This document shows positions 13,201 to 22,342 of a stretch of 64,000 nt of DNA, in pieces; positions within the stretch are counted from its first letter, which is position 1, and each line of letters starts with the position of its first letter. The notes below the pieces were generated by a model. That model saw only the letters and a program-made list of their open reading frames with translations, was not told the DNA's origin and did no database searches. The position numbers were made by a program, and so were the translations under genes. Source of the stretch: Timema cristinae (Eukaryota > Arthropoda > Insecta > Phasmatodea > Timematidae); contig JBCFYV010011135.1 in assembly GCA_039000515.1 (NCBI GenBank), forward strand, positions 14,584,376 to 14,648,375. The letters run 5' to 3'.

Positions 13201-15098
13201 TATTGTTAACAGTTAAAATATAGCAAAAATGATGGAGTCTCCGGCTTGTTACAAGCAATTACATTCCAAGAGGAAAAAGTAGTAAAGAAAGGGCAATGGT
13301 GTTAAGAGTCTACACCTAAATATGTAAAGACGGAACTTGTTCAGTAATTTAAGCAGCAATGCATATTGTTTGTATATTAATTATGAGGAAAAAAGCTTTA
13401 TACATAAAATAATTTAAGCATAATTATGTGGGGAGTAGAGAAACGTTAATATACTTAGTAGCTGGTATGATTAATGGGTACAGCGACGTGATTGGCCGAG
13501 GCAGGTCACGTGAACACGCCTCCTCGCTCTCTGATCGGCTGTTATTTCCCTCTCCTCCTTCCCCCACCCTGACCTACTTTTCCCCTCCTCCTCCCCTCCC
13601 CTACAGCCGTCAAACCACGTACATGTTGGTTCTTGTTGATTAATTATTGTTAATTGATTATTGTTAATTAATTGGTAGGATAGAGGTGTTGGAGTTTTTA
13701 TTCACGGCGGACGTGTTGGTTCTTGCTTAATTGGTAGGATAGAAGTGTTGGAGTTTTTATCCATCGTGAACCTCTCGCTATGGACTGCGATCCGTCTCTA
13801 ACAAACGTTAACTGGCCACTGAACATTTCCACTGCTTTCACTTCAGGAATTCTCACTCACCCACCAAGAGCTGGTCATGAGCTGTCAGTCAGCACCAAAG
13901 AAGCCATGAGGCTACTATATTTGCATGTATTGTTTCAGGTAACTTCGTTTTCGCAGTGAATGGTCCCACCTCACCTATTATACCTGTCCGGGGTTTCACA
14001 CTCGACCCTAAAGCAGAGGCCATCATAGACCACTGGGGGCCCGCTTCTGTAAGTCCTTGTTTATATTTTGATTTATTTATTTATACTCTACAAATTTCAG
14101 TTCATAGCCGGTCTCACAATTTGAGAGTTACTTATGCCTAAGCGAGATGATACATTTATGGGTAAACTTAGTCATACACACTCATAAAGGTGTACACTAA
14201 ACGATATAGAAAATGTATTAATTAATCGCTTGAAGGCAACCAAAATTTCTATGTTTTTTTCCCCCATCGTTATTTATTTGCGAGAACATATTTATTTGTC
14301 TTATTATTTTGCATAAATCATGTCTAAGCTTAAACCATGGCATGAAAAAAGTGTGTAAAAATAACTATTATATTTAATTTGAATATAAAATATAAACTGC
14401 TCTTGGTGACTATCGAATAGTATATAATCCAATATTTAAATATTTATATAGATTTTATTATTATAAATTAAATTATTTGTTATTCTCTGTCTATAATTCG
14501 ATATTGAATAATTGGATAATTTTCATTATTCGCACCCGGTGATTAAATCCATCCATTGTTTTTATAATTAGATATTTAAATCATTCGATAGTTTTATTAG
14601 TTAATATTTAACTCATTCAATAGTTTTATCACTCTATTATATCATCCTTTAGTTTTCATCTTATTATATCATTCTTAGTTTTTATCCCTCGATATTTAGA
14701 CTCTTCGATAGTTTTATCACCGATAGTATTAATCACTCCAAATTTAAATCATTCAATAGATTTTTTAATTTGATATTTAAATCATTAGATAGGTTTACCA
14801 TTTTATATTTAAATATTATAAATAATTCGATATCTAAATTATTCGTAGTTTTTATCACTCCATATTTAAATCAATCGATTGTTTCTATCATTCAATATTT
14901 AAATCAATCGATTGTTTAAATCATTCGATATCTAAATCATTCGCAAGTGTCCATCACTATGCTGGTCATGTCTAATGAAAGACCCGTTTGTCACAGGGGT
15001 TCAACAAGCCCCACGCTATGGCCGTATCGCCCAATGGGACGGCACTCTACATTGTGGAGATTGGACCCAACAAGGTGTGGAAGTTCGACCTGGTTTAG
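819..15098 (+). CDS. Peptidyl-alpha-hydroxyglycine alpha-amidating lyase (PAL), C-terminal four exons, 5' part outside window
   Basis: PAL cleaves peptidyl-alpha-hydroxyglycine to an amidated peptide plus glyoxylate in the secretory pathway, after PHM has hydroxylated the C-terminal glycine. It is a beta-propeller built of NHL-like repeats. The four exons encode about 200 residues in family order: the CQPTAVAV and DGYCNSR blocks, [20 protein letters not shown], then KPHAMAV and VWKFDLV before TAG. The four disulfide cysteines of the PAL core are all present (in [17 protein letters not shown] and RVAC). The rat enzyme core is about 320 residues, so roughly a third, including the first zinc His and the signal peptide, must lie upstream of the window. 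No PHM domain is seen, which fits the separate PAL genes of insects. Single-base frameshifts sit near 893 and 12687. Intron phases 1, 1 and 0 agree across all junctions once those are allowed for. The family assignment is firm; whether the gene is functional is not. Confidence 0.9.
1268..1561 (-). mobile_element. SINE-B copy 1, full length
   Basis: ATT microsatellite, shared tail, body (CAAATGCGGGTTCACTTCC on the minus strand) and tRNA-like head (CCTCGGTGGCGTAGTTGGC, B-box GAGGTTCAAATCTCGGTCGG). The flanks TTTTGTTGAA and TTTTGTTTGAA may be an imperfect TSD. It lies in the large PAL intron. Confidence 0.88.
1927..2165 (+). mobile_element. SINE-C copy (tRNA-Leu/Ser-like head), old
   Basis: The head GGTGGCCGAATGGTCTAAGG with B-box GAGGTTCGAATCTAGG resembles a Leu- or Ser-type tRNA. 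The body shares ATGGTTTCCCACTCTC and the GTAATTA region with family B. The tail is degraded (ACATGAACAGGTAGCAAGAC). Confidence 0.8.
2243..2335 (-). mobile_element. tRNA-like SINE head fragment, family unassigned
   Basis: On the minus strand: CATCAGTGGTCAAATGGC as an A-box-like part and GGATTTGAATCCTGGTAGGG as a B-box. The spacing is too long for a real tRNA and no tail was recognised. Confidence 0.45.
3045..3243 (+). mobile_element. SINE-A copy 2, 5'-truncated with 13-bp TSD
   Basis: Starts inside the body at CCTCTGACAAGACATCTTG, so the tRNA head is absent, and ends in AAT repeats. Perfect direct repeats AATAAAGCTTAAA flank it at 3032-3044 and 3241-3253. The truncation therefore happened at insertion. 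Confidence 0.92.
4285..4445 (+). mobile_element. SINE-F-like repeat with tRNA-like segment
   Basis: GGATAGCTCAGTGGTAGAAT then a degraded B-box (GGGTTCTATTCTCG) and GTGTACAGGTGTAATTTTTC. The upstream part (GATGATTTACACACGTCCAT) is shared with the copy near 57077, so the repeat extends beyond the tRNA-like part. Confidence 0.65.
4581..4812 (+). mobile_element. SINE-C copy
   Basis: Degraded head (CTCCGGTGGCCACATAGTCT), TAGACTGCCGATGACAGGGA, body with CGCAAATGCGGGTACACG, and tail AAACGGGTAGTAAGACTCG. Confidence 0.8.
4830..5430 (+). repeat. Interspersed repeat GH, copy 1
   Basis: Shares with 31480-32060 the blocks CAGGGGGTCATGAAA, GTCGAGATT..ATCAAAATC, TTTTTGACGAT and GAGAAAGTAAAAA, followed by a TTGGCCAAAA segment and CTTAACTCGCTTTT. 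It looks like the 3' part of a retroelement, but no coding remnant is visible, so the class is open. Confidence 0.55.
5440..5620 (+). repeat. Interspersed repeat GH, G-part fragment
   Basis: Repeats the G module: CAACAACTGTTGGTAT, GAAGATTAAACTGGAGCAAT, TTTATTTATTTTAGCCAAAA, AAAATTGCAAAAACACTGGC. Related modules occur near 44640, 47690, 52080 and 53830. Confidence 0.5.
6075..6200. repeat. Fragments of SINE-C in two orientations
   Basis: A minus-strand body piece (CACATTTGCGTGGAGTGAGA, 6121-6140) is followed by a + strand head piece (GCCGAATGGTCTAAGGCA, 6181-6198) that stops abruptly. Too short for more detail. Confidence 0.45.
6555..6768 (-). mobile_element. SINE-D copy, tail end missing
   Basis: On the minus strand a tRNA-like head (TTGGTAGTCTTGGGAGGC, GAGTTCAAACCCAGCCGGGG) precedes a body shared with 11150-11442 and 44109-44410 (CCTTCGAAGGAAGTTG on +). 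The A/T-rich microsatellite at 6769 directly abuts the head. Confidence 0.7.
6769..6865. repeat. (TA)n microsatellite with ATTTATA interruptions
   Basis: A TA repeat of nearly 100 bases, interrupted by TTTATA units. It gives a spurious Tyr/Ile-rich open frame. Confidence 0.95.
7039..7253 (+). mobile_element. SINE-A copy 3, 5'-truncated with 13-bp TSD
   Basis: Begins within the body (TTCTTTCACCTCTGACAAG) and ends in a long AAT tract. AATAGCTCTACTT is repeated perfectly at 7026-7038 and 7251-7263. Confidence 0.92.
8470..8790 (+). repeat. Interspersed repeat R3, copy 1
   Basis: A ~300-bp sequence shared with 24370-24660 and 45880-46170. Common blocks are GGGAATTTAACAT, GATAGCAAGTAGCAATGTCT, CAGCCCATTCCAGCAACACC, TAGTTGGGATTATCTGACC and GCTAGTCGGTGTTGTTTCTA. 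All copies keep a frame reading [12 protein letters not shown] and CVISWDYLT, but at this identity that does not prove coding. The class is unknown; no terminal repeats are seen. Confidence 0.7.
9258..10348. mobile_element. Non-autonomous DNA transposon, 1.09 kb, TA flanked
   Basis: Terminal inverted repeats CACTGTAAGAAA (9258) and TTTCTTACAGTG (ending 10348) are flanked by TA on both sides (9256-9257, 10349-10350). Inside, GGTATTTTTCCCATAC and related palindrome-prone GTATGGAAAA motifs recur near both ends in inverted orientation. No transposase frame is visible. A TA duplication suggests Tc1/mariner-like mobilisation; the superfamily is inferred. Confidence 0.75.
10635..10842 (+). mobile_element. 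SINE-C copy, head partly lost
   Basis: Starts near TAGACTGAACTGCCGATG, B-box-like GTGTTCGAATTCCACTCGG, body CAAATGTGGGTACACCTCC, tail CAAACGGGTAGTAAGACGCG. Confidence 0.8.
11150..11442 (-). mobile_element. SINE-D copy, nearly full length
   Basis: Tail end on + reads GAGGTATTTTACGTGCATTT, then GATTATTTCAGCACACGAGA, GAGCGAAAGGGCCCACCGAT and CCGAAGGAAGTTGTGTTAC, ending in a tRNA-like head on minus (GACCTGGGTGGTCTTGGGGT). Lies 20 bases from SINE-B copy 2. Confidence 0.78.
11476..11747 (-). mobile_element. SINE-B copy 2 with 15-bp TSD
   Basis: Full-length family B element, tail first on the + strand. Flanked by perfect GAAAATGTTATCAAT at 11461-11475 and 11748-11762. Nearly identical to copy 1, so the family was active recently. 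Confidence 0.95.
12177..12510. repeat. 49-bp minisatellite next to PAL exon acceptor
   Basis: Units of about 46-49 bases carrying CTACGATGTGTAAGACAACC, ATAGTAAGATAACCAGACAT and AGTACC(CT)G. The later units are near identical and the first ones degraded. The array ends about 55 bases before the exon at 12564. Open frames across it are repeat artefacts. Confidence 0.92.
12564..12754 (+). CDS. PAL exon with VPHSL and ADREN motifs, with single-base frameshift
   Basis: The acceptor is a long T tract then CAG at 12561-12563; the donor is GTG/GTGAGT at 12755. The leading AG completes a Glu codon from the previous exon. The peptide runs [39 protein letters not shown]. From about 12687 homology jumps to another frame: [23 protein letters not shown] homologues have an F/L-G-R-x-V-F-A-I/V-A block here. 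Adding one base after 12687 (for example a third C in GGCC) restores the frame and makes the exon end in phase 1, as the next exon requires. The His in VPHSL matches a zinc ligand and the Arg in ADREN a catalytic arginine of rat PAL (numbering recalled from the literature). Confidence 0.9.
12755..13938 (+). other. PAL intron, 1.2 kb
   Basis: A phase-1 intron. About 13480-13620 holds a GC- and pyrimidine-rich patch (CT-rich runs near 13545-13605). An imperfect ~75-bp direct duplication follows at about 13618-13770, with both copies carrying TTAATTGGTAGGATAGA and GTGTTGGAGTTTTTAT. A solo MITE end is at 13879-13917. Confidence 0.7.
13879..13917. mobile_element. Solo terminal repeat of the 235-bp MITE
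   Basis: GAGCTGTCAGTCAGCACC, AAAGAAGCCATGAGGCTACT matches the right end of the MITE copies at 18179, 42757, 52192, 58587 and 61354. No left end is nearby. It stops about 20 bases from the PAL exon 3 start. Confidence 0.75.
13939..14048 (+). CDS. PAL exon with FAVNGP motif
   Basis: The acceptor is TGTTTCAG at 13931-13938 and the donor is TCT/GTAAGT at 14049. The frame is open: [37 protein letters not shown]. This aligns with the FAVNGKP, QGFV, GEIIDVF stretch of vertebrate PAL. It enters in phase 1 and leaves in phase 0. No frameshift is seen here. A solo end of the TA-flanked MITE lies about 20 bases upstream of the acceptor. Confidence 0.9.
14049..14996 (+). other. Last PAL intron with degenerate AT-rich tandem repeat
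   Basis: A phase-0 intron. From about 14500 to 14945 the motif ATATTTAAATCATTCGATAG with TTTTATCA recurs at roughly 25-35 base spacing in degraded form. It looks like an old AT-rich minisatellite. Confidence 0.65.
14997..15098 (+). CDS. PAL terminal exon, ends in TAG
   Basis: The acceptor is TTTGTCACAG at 14987-14996. The 34 codons read [33 protein letters not shown], stop (15096-15098). This is the last propeller blade: vertebrate PAL has a P-H-D-I-V-A block followed by a T-V-W-K-F block. The His that binds zinc is kept, but the following Asp of rat PAL (a Ca ligand) is Ala here, and the Met two residues before the Pro-His block differs as well. The protein stops right after the K-F strand, so there is no transmembrane or cytoplasmic tail. 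Confidence 0.88.
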   Translation, partial: GFNKPHAMAVSPNGTALYIVEIGPNKVWKFDLV

Positions 15099-15450
15099 TG
15101 ACTTCACAGCACACAACTCTAGTGGAAGGAGACCTGAAGACAGAGCCTAGTATAATTTCCCAGGACCAAAATATGCCTACATCAAATCGTTTAAAGTTTT
15201 ATTTTTCTCTGTCTTTATTTCACGCCTTAGAGAGACCCTAAACCTTTTACCGGGAAACATAGATTCCACTGAAGAGTTGAAATGGTATGGAAGGGAACGC
15301 GGGTGTAGAGATTGATTCACGCGTTCGTCGAAAATAGAAAGCAGAATTTGCGTGAGGGACGCAGCAATCCACACACTGTATGTTGACCCATGATGCATTG
15401 CAACGCTAACTATAAAAAGCTTTTTTTATATTTTTTTTCTAGTGAATAAA
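15099..15450 (+). other. Probable PAL 3' UTR with candidate poly(A) signal
   Basis: Non-coding sequence follows the PAL stop. An AATAAA hexamer at 15445-15450, after a T-rich stretch, is the first canonical poly(A) signal downstream. No transcript evidence is available, so the end is inferred. Confidence 0.4.
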
Positions 15451-17345
15451 AATATATTTTAGATCATTCTCTTGATGGAGGTTTACAAATTATAACGCTG
15501 TGTCGTGGCACAATCCTATACATCGATACACACGATTTACATTAACGGATTATTTCAAATCTTTTCATAACGGCCAATGAAGCTGTCTGCTTGCTTCTGG
15601 TTGTAAAGTGCATATGTACGGTTTTAAGACGGTTGGTTCTGAAATATGATTGGTTTTACTGTGCTGAACATCTCAGGCAGAGCGGACGAAGTAGAGATGA
15701 GTTGAGCCTTAGCAGAACAGCTCGTGCCGATGAGGCGGAAATCTTATGATTGGGTTAGAGCTTGTCACGTAACCACGTTTCTGTTATGCGCTAGTTTTTC
15801 GGTGAAGGTGTGAATAAGTACGTATTTTTGCAGCATTAAAAAAACCTTTTAGACCAAAATAAATAAAATATTTATTTAGTAGGAACATTGATTTTAATTT
15901 TATACACATACCTATAACTTACCAACAGTTCTTTAACATTCGTCAAAAACATAGTGACATTTGCACGTCTGCTTTTTTAAACTAAGTGAGAAACTTCTGG
16001 TCAAATTAGGCAAGTTCGATGACATAAATTCATTAACTTTTGAGATTGCATTATAAAGAAAATTAAACTATATGTTTTTACCGAAGCACTCTTTAATTAA
16101 TGTTGGAGTAAAAATTGTTTTGTTATAAAAACTTTTAAAATATGTACTTTGACCAGCGTTCACTTCCATTTCAAGGGAACCATTGATTGAAGGTAAATAT
16201 CTTCACGAGGTTATATTTATCATGGTAATAGTAGTTCGGAAGCTTCAAAACAATTACTTGGGATAAAAATGACTGTATCGTTAAGAAAGGCTATATAATA
16301 ATTTACGTAACAATCTTCCTAGAAATGGTGAATATCAGCAAAGCTGCTTGTTTAAAAATAGCACTTGGACACGGGAATGAAAATGGAGACCTTTGGTCAA
16401 TGCTCTACCACTGAGCTATCCATATTCGCCCTGTACCCAAGATAATTCATCAATCATATTGTGATAAGTGCGGCTTTTTTATTTTCAAACTTTAAATAGA
16501 TTATCAAAATTTAACTTTATTATATCGTAAATTATATAAGGCTCTATTAGTTTAAATTTAAATATTACTTTATTCACGGAAAACCTTTATTTGGGAATAT
16601 ATTTTAACGAACAGTTGAAAAAGAACGAATTGTCTAAGACTTTAGAGAAATAAATGAGCAAATCGTTAAGACAGAAATACATTACCTACTAAAGTATTTT
16701 CAGATAAAAGTTTCTTTCAAGAACAAAAAATGTGACAGAAAACAACAAAATTACAGACAAAAATTCTTAAAGGTCTCTCTGAAAACTAAAATATTAACTG
16801 CTTATCACAATATTTTGATGTAATAATTAAATAATTGAATTTATTGTTCTATATTTAAGTTTTGATGTGGGCCTACAATAGTATTAAAAAGTATTCCCCT
16901 TATCACATATCTATTATAATAAACCTAAATAGCCTATTGTGTATGTGCTGTAAATTGTATAGGTTCGGTATAGGCCTAGCGCACAAATAAAATACGCCAC
17001 ATGCATTGTTGATGATGGACCACTGTACGATGTGATATTCCAAATTCATTTTAGTACTGAATAAATGTTCACAAAATACTAGTTTCGTAATAGTAAATTA
17101 AAGAATGTAAGGGTTCATCAATCACAAGTAGCCTAGTTCACAGAGGCGCCAGAAACGTTCAATCCCAGTCAATATTTCGTAACTAAACTTTCGGACAAAC
17201 TGTTAAAATGATAATTTTCAAAGCTTAAAAAAATTTACTCTTAAAAAATTCCACCTCAAACCTTCACTTTCTTTTAACTTCTTTGACTTGATTGACCTTT
17301 AGTATCGTAATTCATGTTTGATATATTATTATTAATGATGTAATA
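15451..17345. other. Intergenic stretch downstream of PAL
   Basis: AT-rich sequence with no supported gene. A tRNA-like SINE head (family F, minus) sits at 16365-16425; otherwise nothing was recognised. Confidence 0.6.
16365..16425 (-). mobile_element. SINE-F head fragment
   Basis: Minus strand GGATAGCTCAGTGGTAGAGC and a degraded B-box ending CCCGTGTCCAAGTG. Related to the heads at 4362, 56886 and 57150. Confidence 0.6.
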
Positions 17346-17480
17346 CAGTGGAACCTGAATAATTCGAACTTTCGTAATTTGAATTTTTCACCCGGTTCCA
17401 TGAATTTTGTATTAAAACAATGTTAAAAAATCTTAGATAATTCGAATTTTGTTTTGGTATAGTTCGAACTTTTCTATAGT
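17346..17480. mobile_element. pogo/Tigger-like transposon terminus
   Basis: TA then CAGTGGAACCTGAATAATTC, with further AATTCGAA repeats to 17470. This start is characteristic of pogo/Tigger-type elements. The matching right end was not found, so the extent is unknown. Confidence 0.5.
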
Positions 17481-18178
17481 TGTAATGTACTTTGCAGTAT
17501 TGGTTTCTTACTTCTAGTTGCGGTGCCATGTTGTTCAATTTTGGAAACAGGGGAGGCGACGTTGGAATGCGGTCAGTACCCTTCTTCACAGCCCTCCCTC
17601 TTCCACACTCACCCATACGTATTTGTTTACAATTATAGAGTTCTGTACTTCGTTAGTCAAAGTCGAACCTCTAGAGCGGCTACGTGCACTGTTCTTAGTG
17701 ATTCGGTCGTAGCGATATTCTTGTGACGTGCAAGTTTATTTTGTTTTGTTGTTTAATTTTTGTTTTGTTTGGGCGCCTCTCATAGTAGAAAATTCTTCAA
17801 TAGTAGCTAAGAGTGGTTAGACGTATAGTAATAGATATATAATTATATCAAAGAGGAATTAAATATGAGTTGATACGTTGGTTTGGTTTTATGATCAAGA
17901 ATGATTAAAAGTTAAAATAAAGATATAGATTAATAAACACCAAGAGTTTGATTTAAATACAACCAATTACAAAAACAAATAAAACGGCGACTAATTTAAG
18001 AGACTAGCAGGTTTTGCGAACAAAGGTTTTAGTTATTTATTGTTTCAATAAAATAAAAACAATTTAGAAACTTAGTCAATAAAAGGGTAGAGTTTAATTT
18101 GGGACACAAAATGAAACCCATTGCATTAAGCCTTGGAAGATTTTCACCAAGTTGAAAAATCATGCAAGTCAATTGGTA

Positions 18179-18411
18179 CAGTGGCCCCATGGCTTCTTTG
18201 GTGCTGACTGACAGTTCACAGCTGACTTCTGACAGTCAACATTTAGGTATATACCTAAATGTTGACTGTCAGAAGTAACAGCTGCTAAACACATGTTTTG
18301 CAGATCATATGGTCCGGCGTTGGGATACATAATTGGGTCGGGTAACCTTTCAAGCCGTCAGCTGTCAGCTGTGAACTGTCACTCAGCACCAAAGAAGACA
18401 TGGGGCTACTG
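18179..18411 (+). mobile_element. Palindromic MITE, copy 1
   Basis: TA-flanked; left end CAGTGGCCCCATGGCTTCTT, right end the inverse of CAGTAGCCCCATG. The terminal inverted repeats span about 50 bases (GGTGCTGACTGACAG, CACAGCTGAC). A second internal palindrome is centred on GGTATATACC. 233 bp, no ORF. CAGT ends and TA duplication suggest pogo/Tc1-mariner mobilisation. Confidence 0.9.
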
Positions 18412-18413
18412 TA

Positions 18414-19254
18414 CGTAAATACGATGTGATGTTGATATACGATTAACTTAAACGGGTTCTGCTTATGAAAAGTAAACTTTGATAAACCTGAAACTTTACT
18501 CAAACAACAACAAACGAAATGGCGATGACATTATCAGCTCTGCAGACTCTGAATATAATAATATATTATATGTTACGGAAATTAAAGAGATAATAGATTA
18601 CTTTCTAGCCTTATTCAGGAATTTGAAGTAATGATAGTCCCTCTCATCAATGTAATTAAAAAGCCTTTTATGGGCGCTATCTATCATGTTTAAAGTGTCA
18701 CTTGATAGATGGCGTTGTTAGTCGTATATCGAAGAACAACCACGTATCTACGAATCCGTTAAAGTCAAGGGCTTATTGTACTATTCATAAACATACAACC
18801 AAAACCACAACTACAAAGAACACATAGAACGATTCAGTAAGTTGTTCTCACTAATGAAAAAAAAAGGTGAGGTTTTTGTGTCTAAAATTAAATTCTTCCT
18901 TCTACTGTCTTGTGTGTAAATTCACCCGATGGGTGAATATGTATGTTTGATAAAAAACCTAAATAAATAAAAGATCTTAACACAAGTACCTTTTTCTGTT
19001 CCAGATTATTAATAATGTAAATAATCCAAATAAACCATTTTTAATACCCTGCAATAAGAAAGTATAAAATAGTTTCAAACACTTTTGGATTCATGGAAGG
19101 TCTATAATTTTAGGTAATTTTTACTTTAACTTATCAAAGATAAGATAAACCTTATTAAAGAAAATTGTCTTGTCCTTGCATTCCCCCCCCCCTCCCCCCT
19201 ACCTTCGTATTTCAGTGTTTCGACGTTTGTGGCTTGATTCTAACGTTCACCGAA
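18414..19254. other. Intergenic, no gene seen
   Basis: AT-rich sequence with a C-tract at about 19184-19199. No gene or repeat family could be supported. Confidence 0.6.
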
Positions 19255-19522
19255 TATAATAATAATAATAATAATATTTAGCACCGCGTCTTACTACCCG
19301 TTCAGGTTTATACGTTTAAATACTAATTACGCTAATGGGTTGGGAATTGAGAAGGTTGAATATAGAGACAATGAGCCCGCATTTGCATAGAGTGAGAGTG
19401 GAAAATCATTTATGAAAACCACCTCAGTTCACCCAACTGAGATTCAAACCTCAATCTACCCGTCCTCAGTAGTCTAGCTCAACACGAATCCAGCGCATTA
19501 GCCAACTACGCCACCGAGGCGG
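19255..19522 (-). mobile_element. SINE-B copy 3, diverged
   Basis: Complete family B architecture with more substitutions than copies 1, 2 and 4, and a short AAT tail. No clear TSD. Confidence 0.88.
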
Positions 19523-19626
19523 ATTCACACGCTAGCAGAACTGTTTAAGGACCCATAGTGCTTTGCTATCCAAACTATCAACAGATGACTATCAATATAT
19601 TTTTACATTTCCGATTTATAAATCGA

Positions 19627-19925
19627 GACCACCTCTGTGGTTCAGTGGTCAGAGTTTCTTGTTACAGATCTAGAGTTACAAGGTTTGATCCCCGGCGCTC
19701 CTAGATTTATCTGTGAAGCAGTGGGGTCTGGAACGGAGTTAAACTCGGCCATGCGAGGACAAATGAGGAGCTACTTGAATAAAAAAGTAGCAAATCCGGT
19801 CTAGAAACCTGAAATTAATGTCAAAGGGTTCGTTGTGCTTACGTCATGACACCCTCTAACAGCATATGTTGGCACTATCTTCGCCAACATGCTTCGGTCG
19901 CTTACGGGTTGATGCCATGGAGTTT
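19627..19925 (+). mobile_element. Another tRNA-derived SINE (family G)
   Basis: The head GTGGTTCAGTGGTCAGAG with B-box AGGTTTGATCCCCGGC resembles a tRNA. The body has GGGGTCTGGAACGGAGTTA, GAGGAGCTACTTGAATAAAA, GTCATGACACCCTCTAAC and GGTTGATGCCATGG. From memory, closely similar elements with this body occur in several arthropod genomes. It lacks the tails of families A-E. Confidence 0.65.
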
Positions 19926-20326
19926 TATGTAAAACTGAATTTTATAAGATTAATGGCACGATGAATGTTTTCAAATTATTATGTTGTGTCTTGAAAAAAA
20001 AATACAACTCAGTAACTATCACAACTGTTAAATGTATAGGACTTTCCCTCTTTCTGTGTAGAGTTTTTTTTGTTACACTCTTTTTATGAATCAAAGGAGT
20101 AGAAAATGGGAATTGGGGGACTCAGAAACCCCCTGTAATTTGGTGAACCCCCATAGGGGTTCATATATACATGTAAGAACTTTTACTAGCGAAGGGTATG
20201 GTAAAATATTCTAGTAGACAACCCTCCTCCCCCTAAAAAAAATTAGCTTTCTCCCAGTGTGATTTAAAATAGTTTTAATTTTCCCTATTCTGCTCGACAA
20301 CATCAGTTGGGAGTTCAAATCAAATA

Positions 20327-20599
20327 TTATTCTTAGCACCGCGTCTTACTACCCGTTCGGGTTATACGCACTTACGATAATGTGTAATGGTAGGGTGATT
20401 GTGAGATGAAATGAAAGACCTACAGTTTAACGTGGAATCCGAACCACGGTGGAGGCCTGGCATTCCCCACATTCACAAGATGTCTCGTCAGAGGTGAAGG
20501 AAGGGTTTGGAAATCAGATAAATCTGTGCCGAGACCGAGGATTGAACCCGGCCGCCAGCACAGAAGTCTGACAACTTACCCCTAGACCACCAGGTCACC
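20327..20599 (-). mobile_element. SINE-A copy 4, full length, 11-bp TSD
   Basis: Complete head to tail on the minus strand. Flanked by CAAATCAAATA at 20316-20326 and 20600-20610. The 3' tail microsatellite is nearly absent (TATTATTCTTAG). Confidence 0.93.
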
Positions 20600-20931
20600 C
20601 AAATCAAATAAAAAAAAAAAAAAAAACTTAATCAGTTCGCATGCGCCTACAAAATGAGACATAGACAGCTTCTTCTACTGCCGTTCGAGTAGATATGAAA
20701 TAGGTCAAATAACTTGTTAACATATAAAAATGGTGTCGTTCACGTTCTTATTTATTTGTTTTAACAGAGCACAATTATTTTTTAAAACATTAATCGTGAT
20801 ATAAATCTTAATATACATTTATACAACAGAAAATAAAATATGTCGGAAATACGGTGCTTCTTGTTTGCGTTTCAAAGCATCATGGGTCAACCCACATTCC
20901 TCCAATCGTGTTAATTGCTCAGACAGCTTAT

Positions 20932-22342
20932 AATTTCCATTTCCGGTTATTGTGTGAATCAAGCTTTGGTCACAGAGTCTCCATTTCCGGTTAGTGTGTG
21001 AATTAAGCTTTGGTCACAGAGTCTCCATTTCCGGTTAGTGTGTGAATCAAGATTTGTTCACAGAGTCTCCATTTATGGTTAGTGTGTGAATTAAGCTTTG
21101 TTCACAGAGTCTCCATTTCCGGTTAGTGTGTGAATTAAGCTTTGTTCACAGAGTCTCCATTTATGGTTAGTGTGTGAATTAAGCTTTGGTCACAGAGTCT
21201 CCATTTCCGGTTAGTGTGTGAATTAAGCTTTGTTCACAGAGTCTCCATTTCCGGTTAGTGTGTGAATTAAGCTTTGTTCACAGAGTCTCCATTTATGGTT
21301 AGTGTGTGAATTAAGCTTTGGTCACAGAGTTTCCATTTCCGGTTAGTGTGTGAATTAAGCTTTGGTCACAGAGTCTCCATTTCCGGTTAGTGTGTGAATC
21401 AAGATTTGTTCACAGAGTCTTCATTTATGGTTAGTGTGTGAATTAAGCTTTGTTCACAGAGTCTCCATTTATGGTTAGTGTGTGAATTAAGCTTTGGTCA
21501 CAGAGTATCCATTTATGGTTAGTGTGTGAATTAAGCTTTGGTCACAGAGTATCCATTTATGGTTAGTGTGTGAATTAAGCTTTGGTCACAGAGTATCCAT
21601 TTACGGTTAGTGTGTGAATTAAGCTTTGGTCACAGAGTATCCATTTCTGGTTAGTGTGGAATTAAGCTTTGGTCACAGAGTCTCCATTTATGGTTAGTGT
21701 GTGAATTAAGCTTTGGTCACAGAGTATCCATTTATGGTTAGTGTGTGAATTAAGCTTTGGTCACAGAGTATCCATTTATGGTTAGTGTGTGAATTAAGCT
21801 TTGGTCACAGAGTATCCATTTCTGGTTAGTGTGTGAATTAAGCTTTGTTCACAGAGTATCCATTTCTGGTTAGTGTGTGAATTAAGCTTTGTTCACAGAG
21901 TCTCCATTTATGGTTAGTGTGTGAATTAAGCTTTGGTCACAGAGTCTCCATTTCCGGTTAGTGTGTGAATTAAGCTTTGTTCACAGAGTCTCCATTTCCG
22001 GTTAGTGTGTGAATTAAGCTTTGTTCACAGAGTCTCCATTTATGGTTAGTGTGTGAATTAAGCTTTGGTCACAGAGTCTCCATTTCCGGTTAGTGTGTGA
22101 ATTAAGCTTTGTTCACAGAGTCTCCATTTCCGGTTAGTGTGTGAATCAAGATTTGTTCACAGAGTCTCCATTTATGGTTAGTGTGTGAATTAAGCTTTGG
22201 TCACAGAGTATCCATTTATGGTTAGTGTGTGAATTAAGCTTTGGTAACAGAGTATCCATTTATGGTTAGTGTGTGAATTAAGCTTTGGTCACAGAGTATC
22301 CATTTCTGGTTAGTGTGTGAATCAAGCTTTGGTCACAGAAGT
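20932..22342. repeat. 44-bp minisatellite, about 32 units
   Basis: The unit reads GTCTCCATTTCCGGTTAGTG, TGTGAATTAAGCTTTGGTCA, CAGA. Variants are CCGG/TATGG/TCTGG after CATTT, GTCT/GTAT, and GGTC/GTTC. Nearly every unit has a HindIII site. Variants occur in blocks (TAT-type in 21500-21890), which suggests local duplication of multi-unit blocks. No coding potential. Confidence 0.96.
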
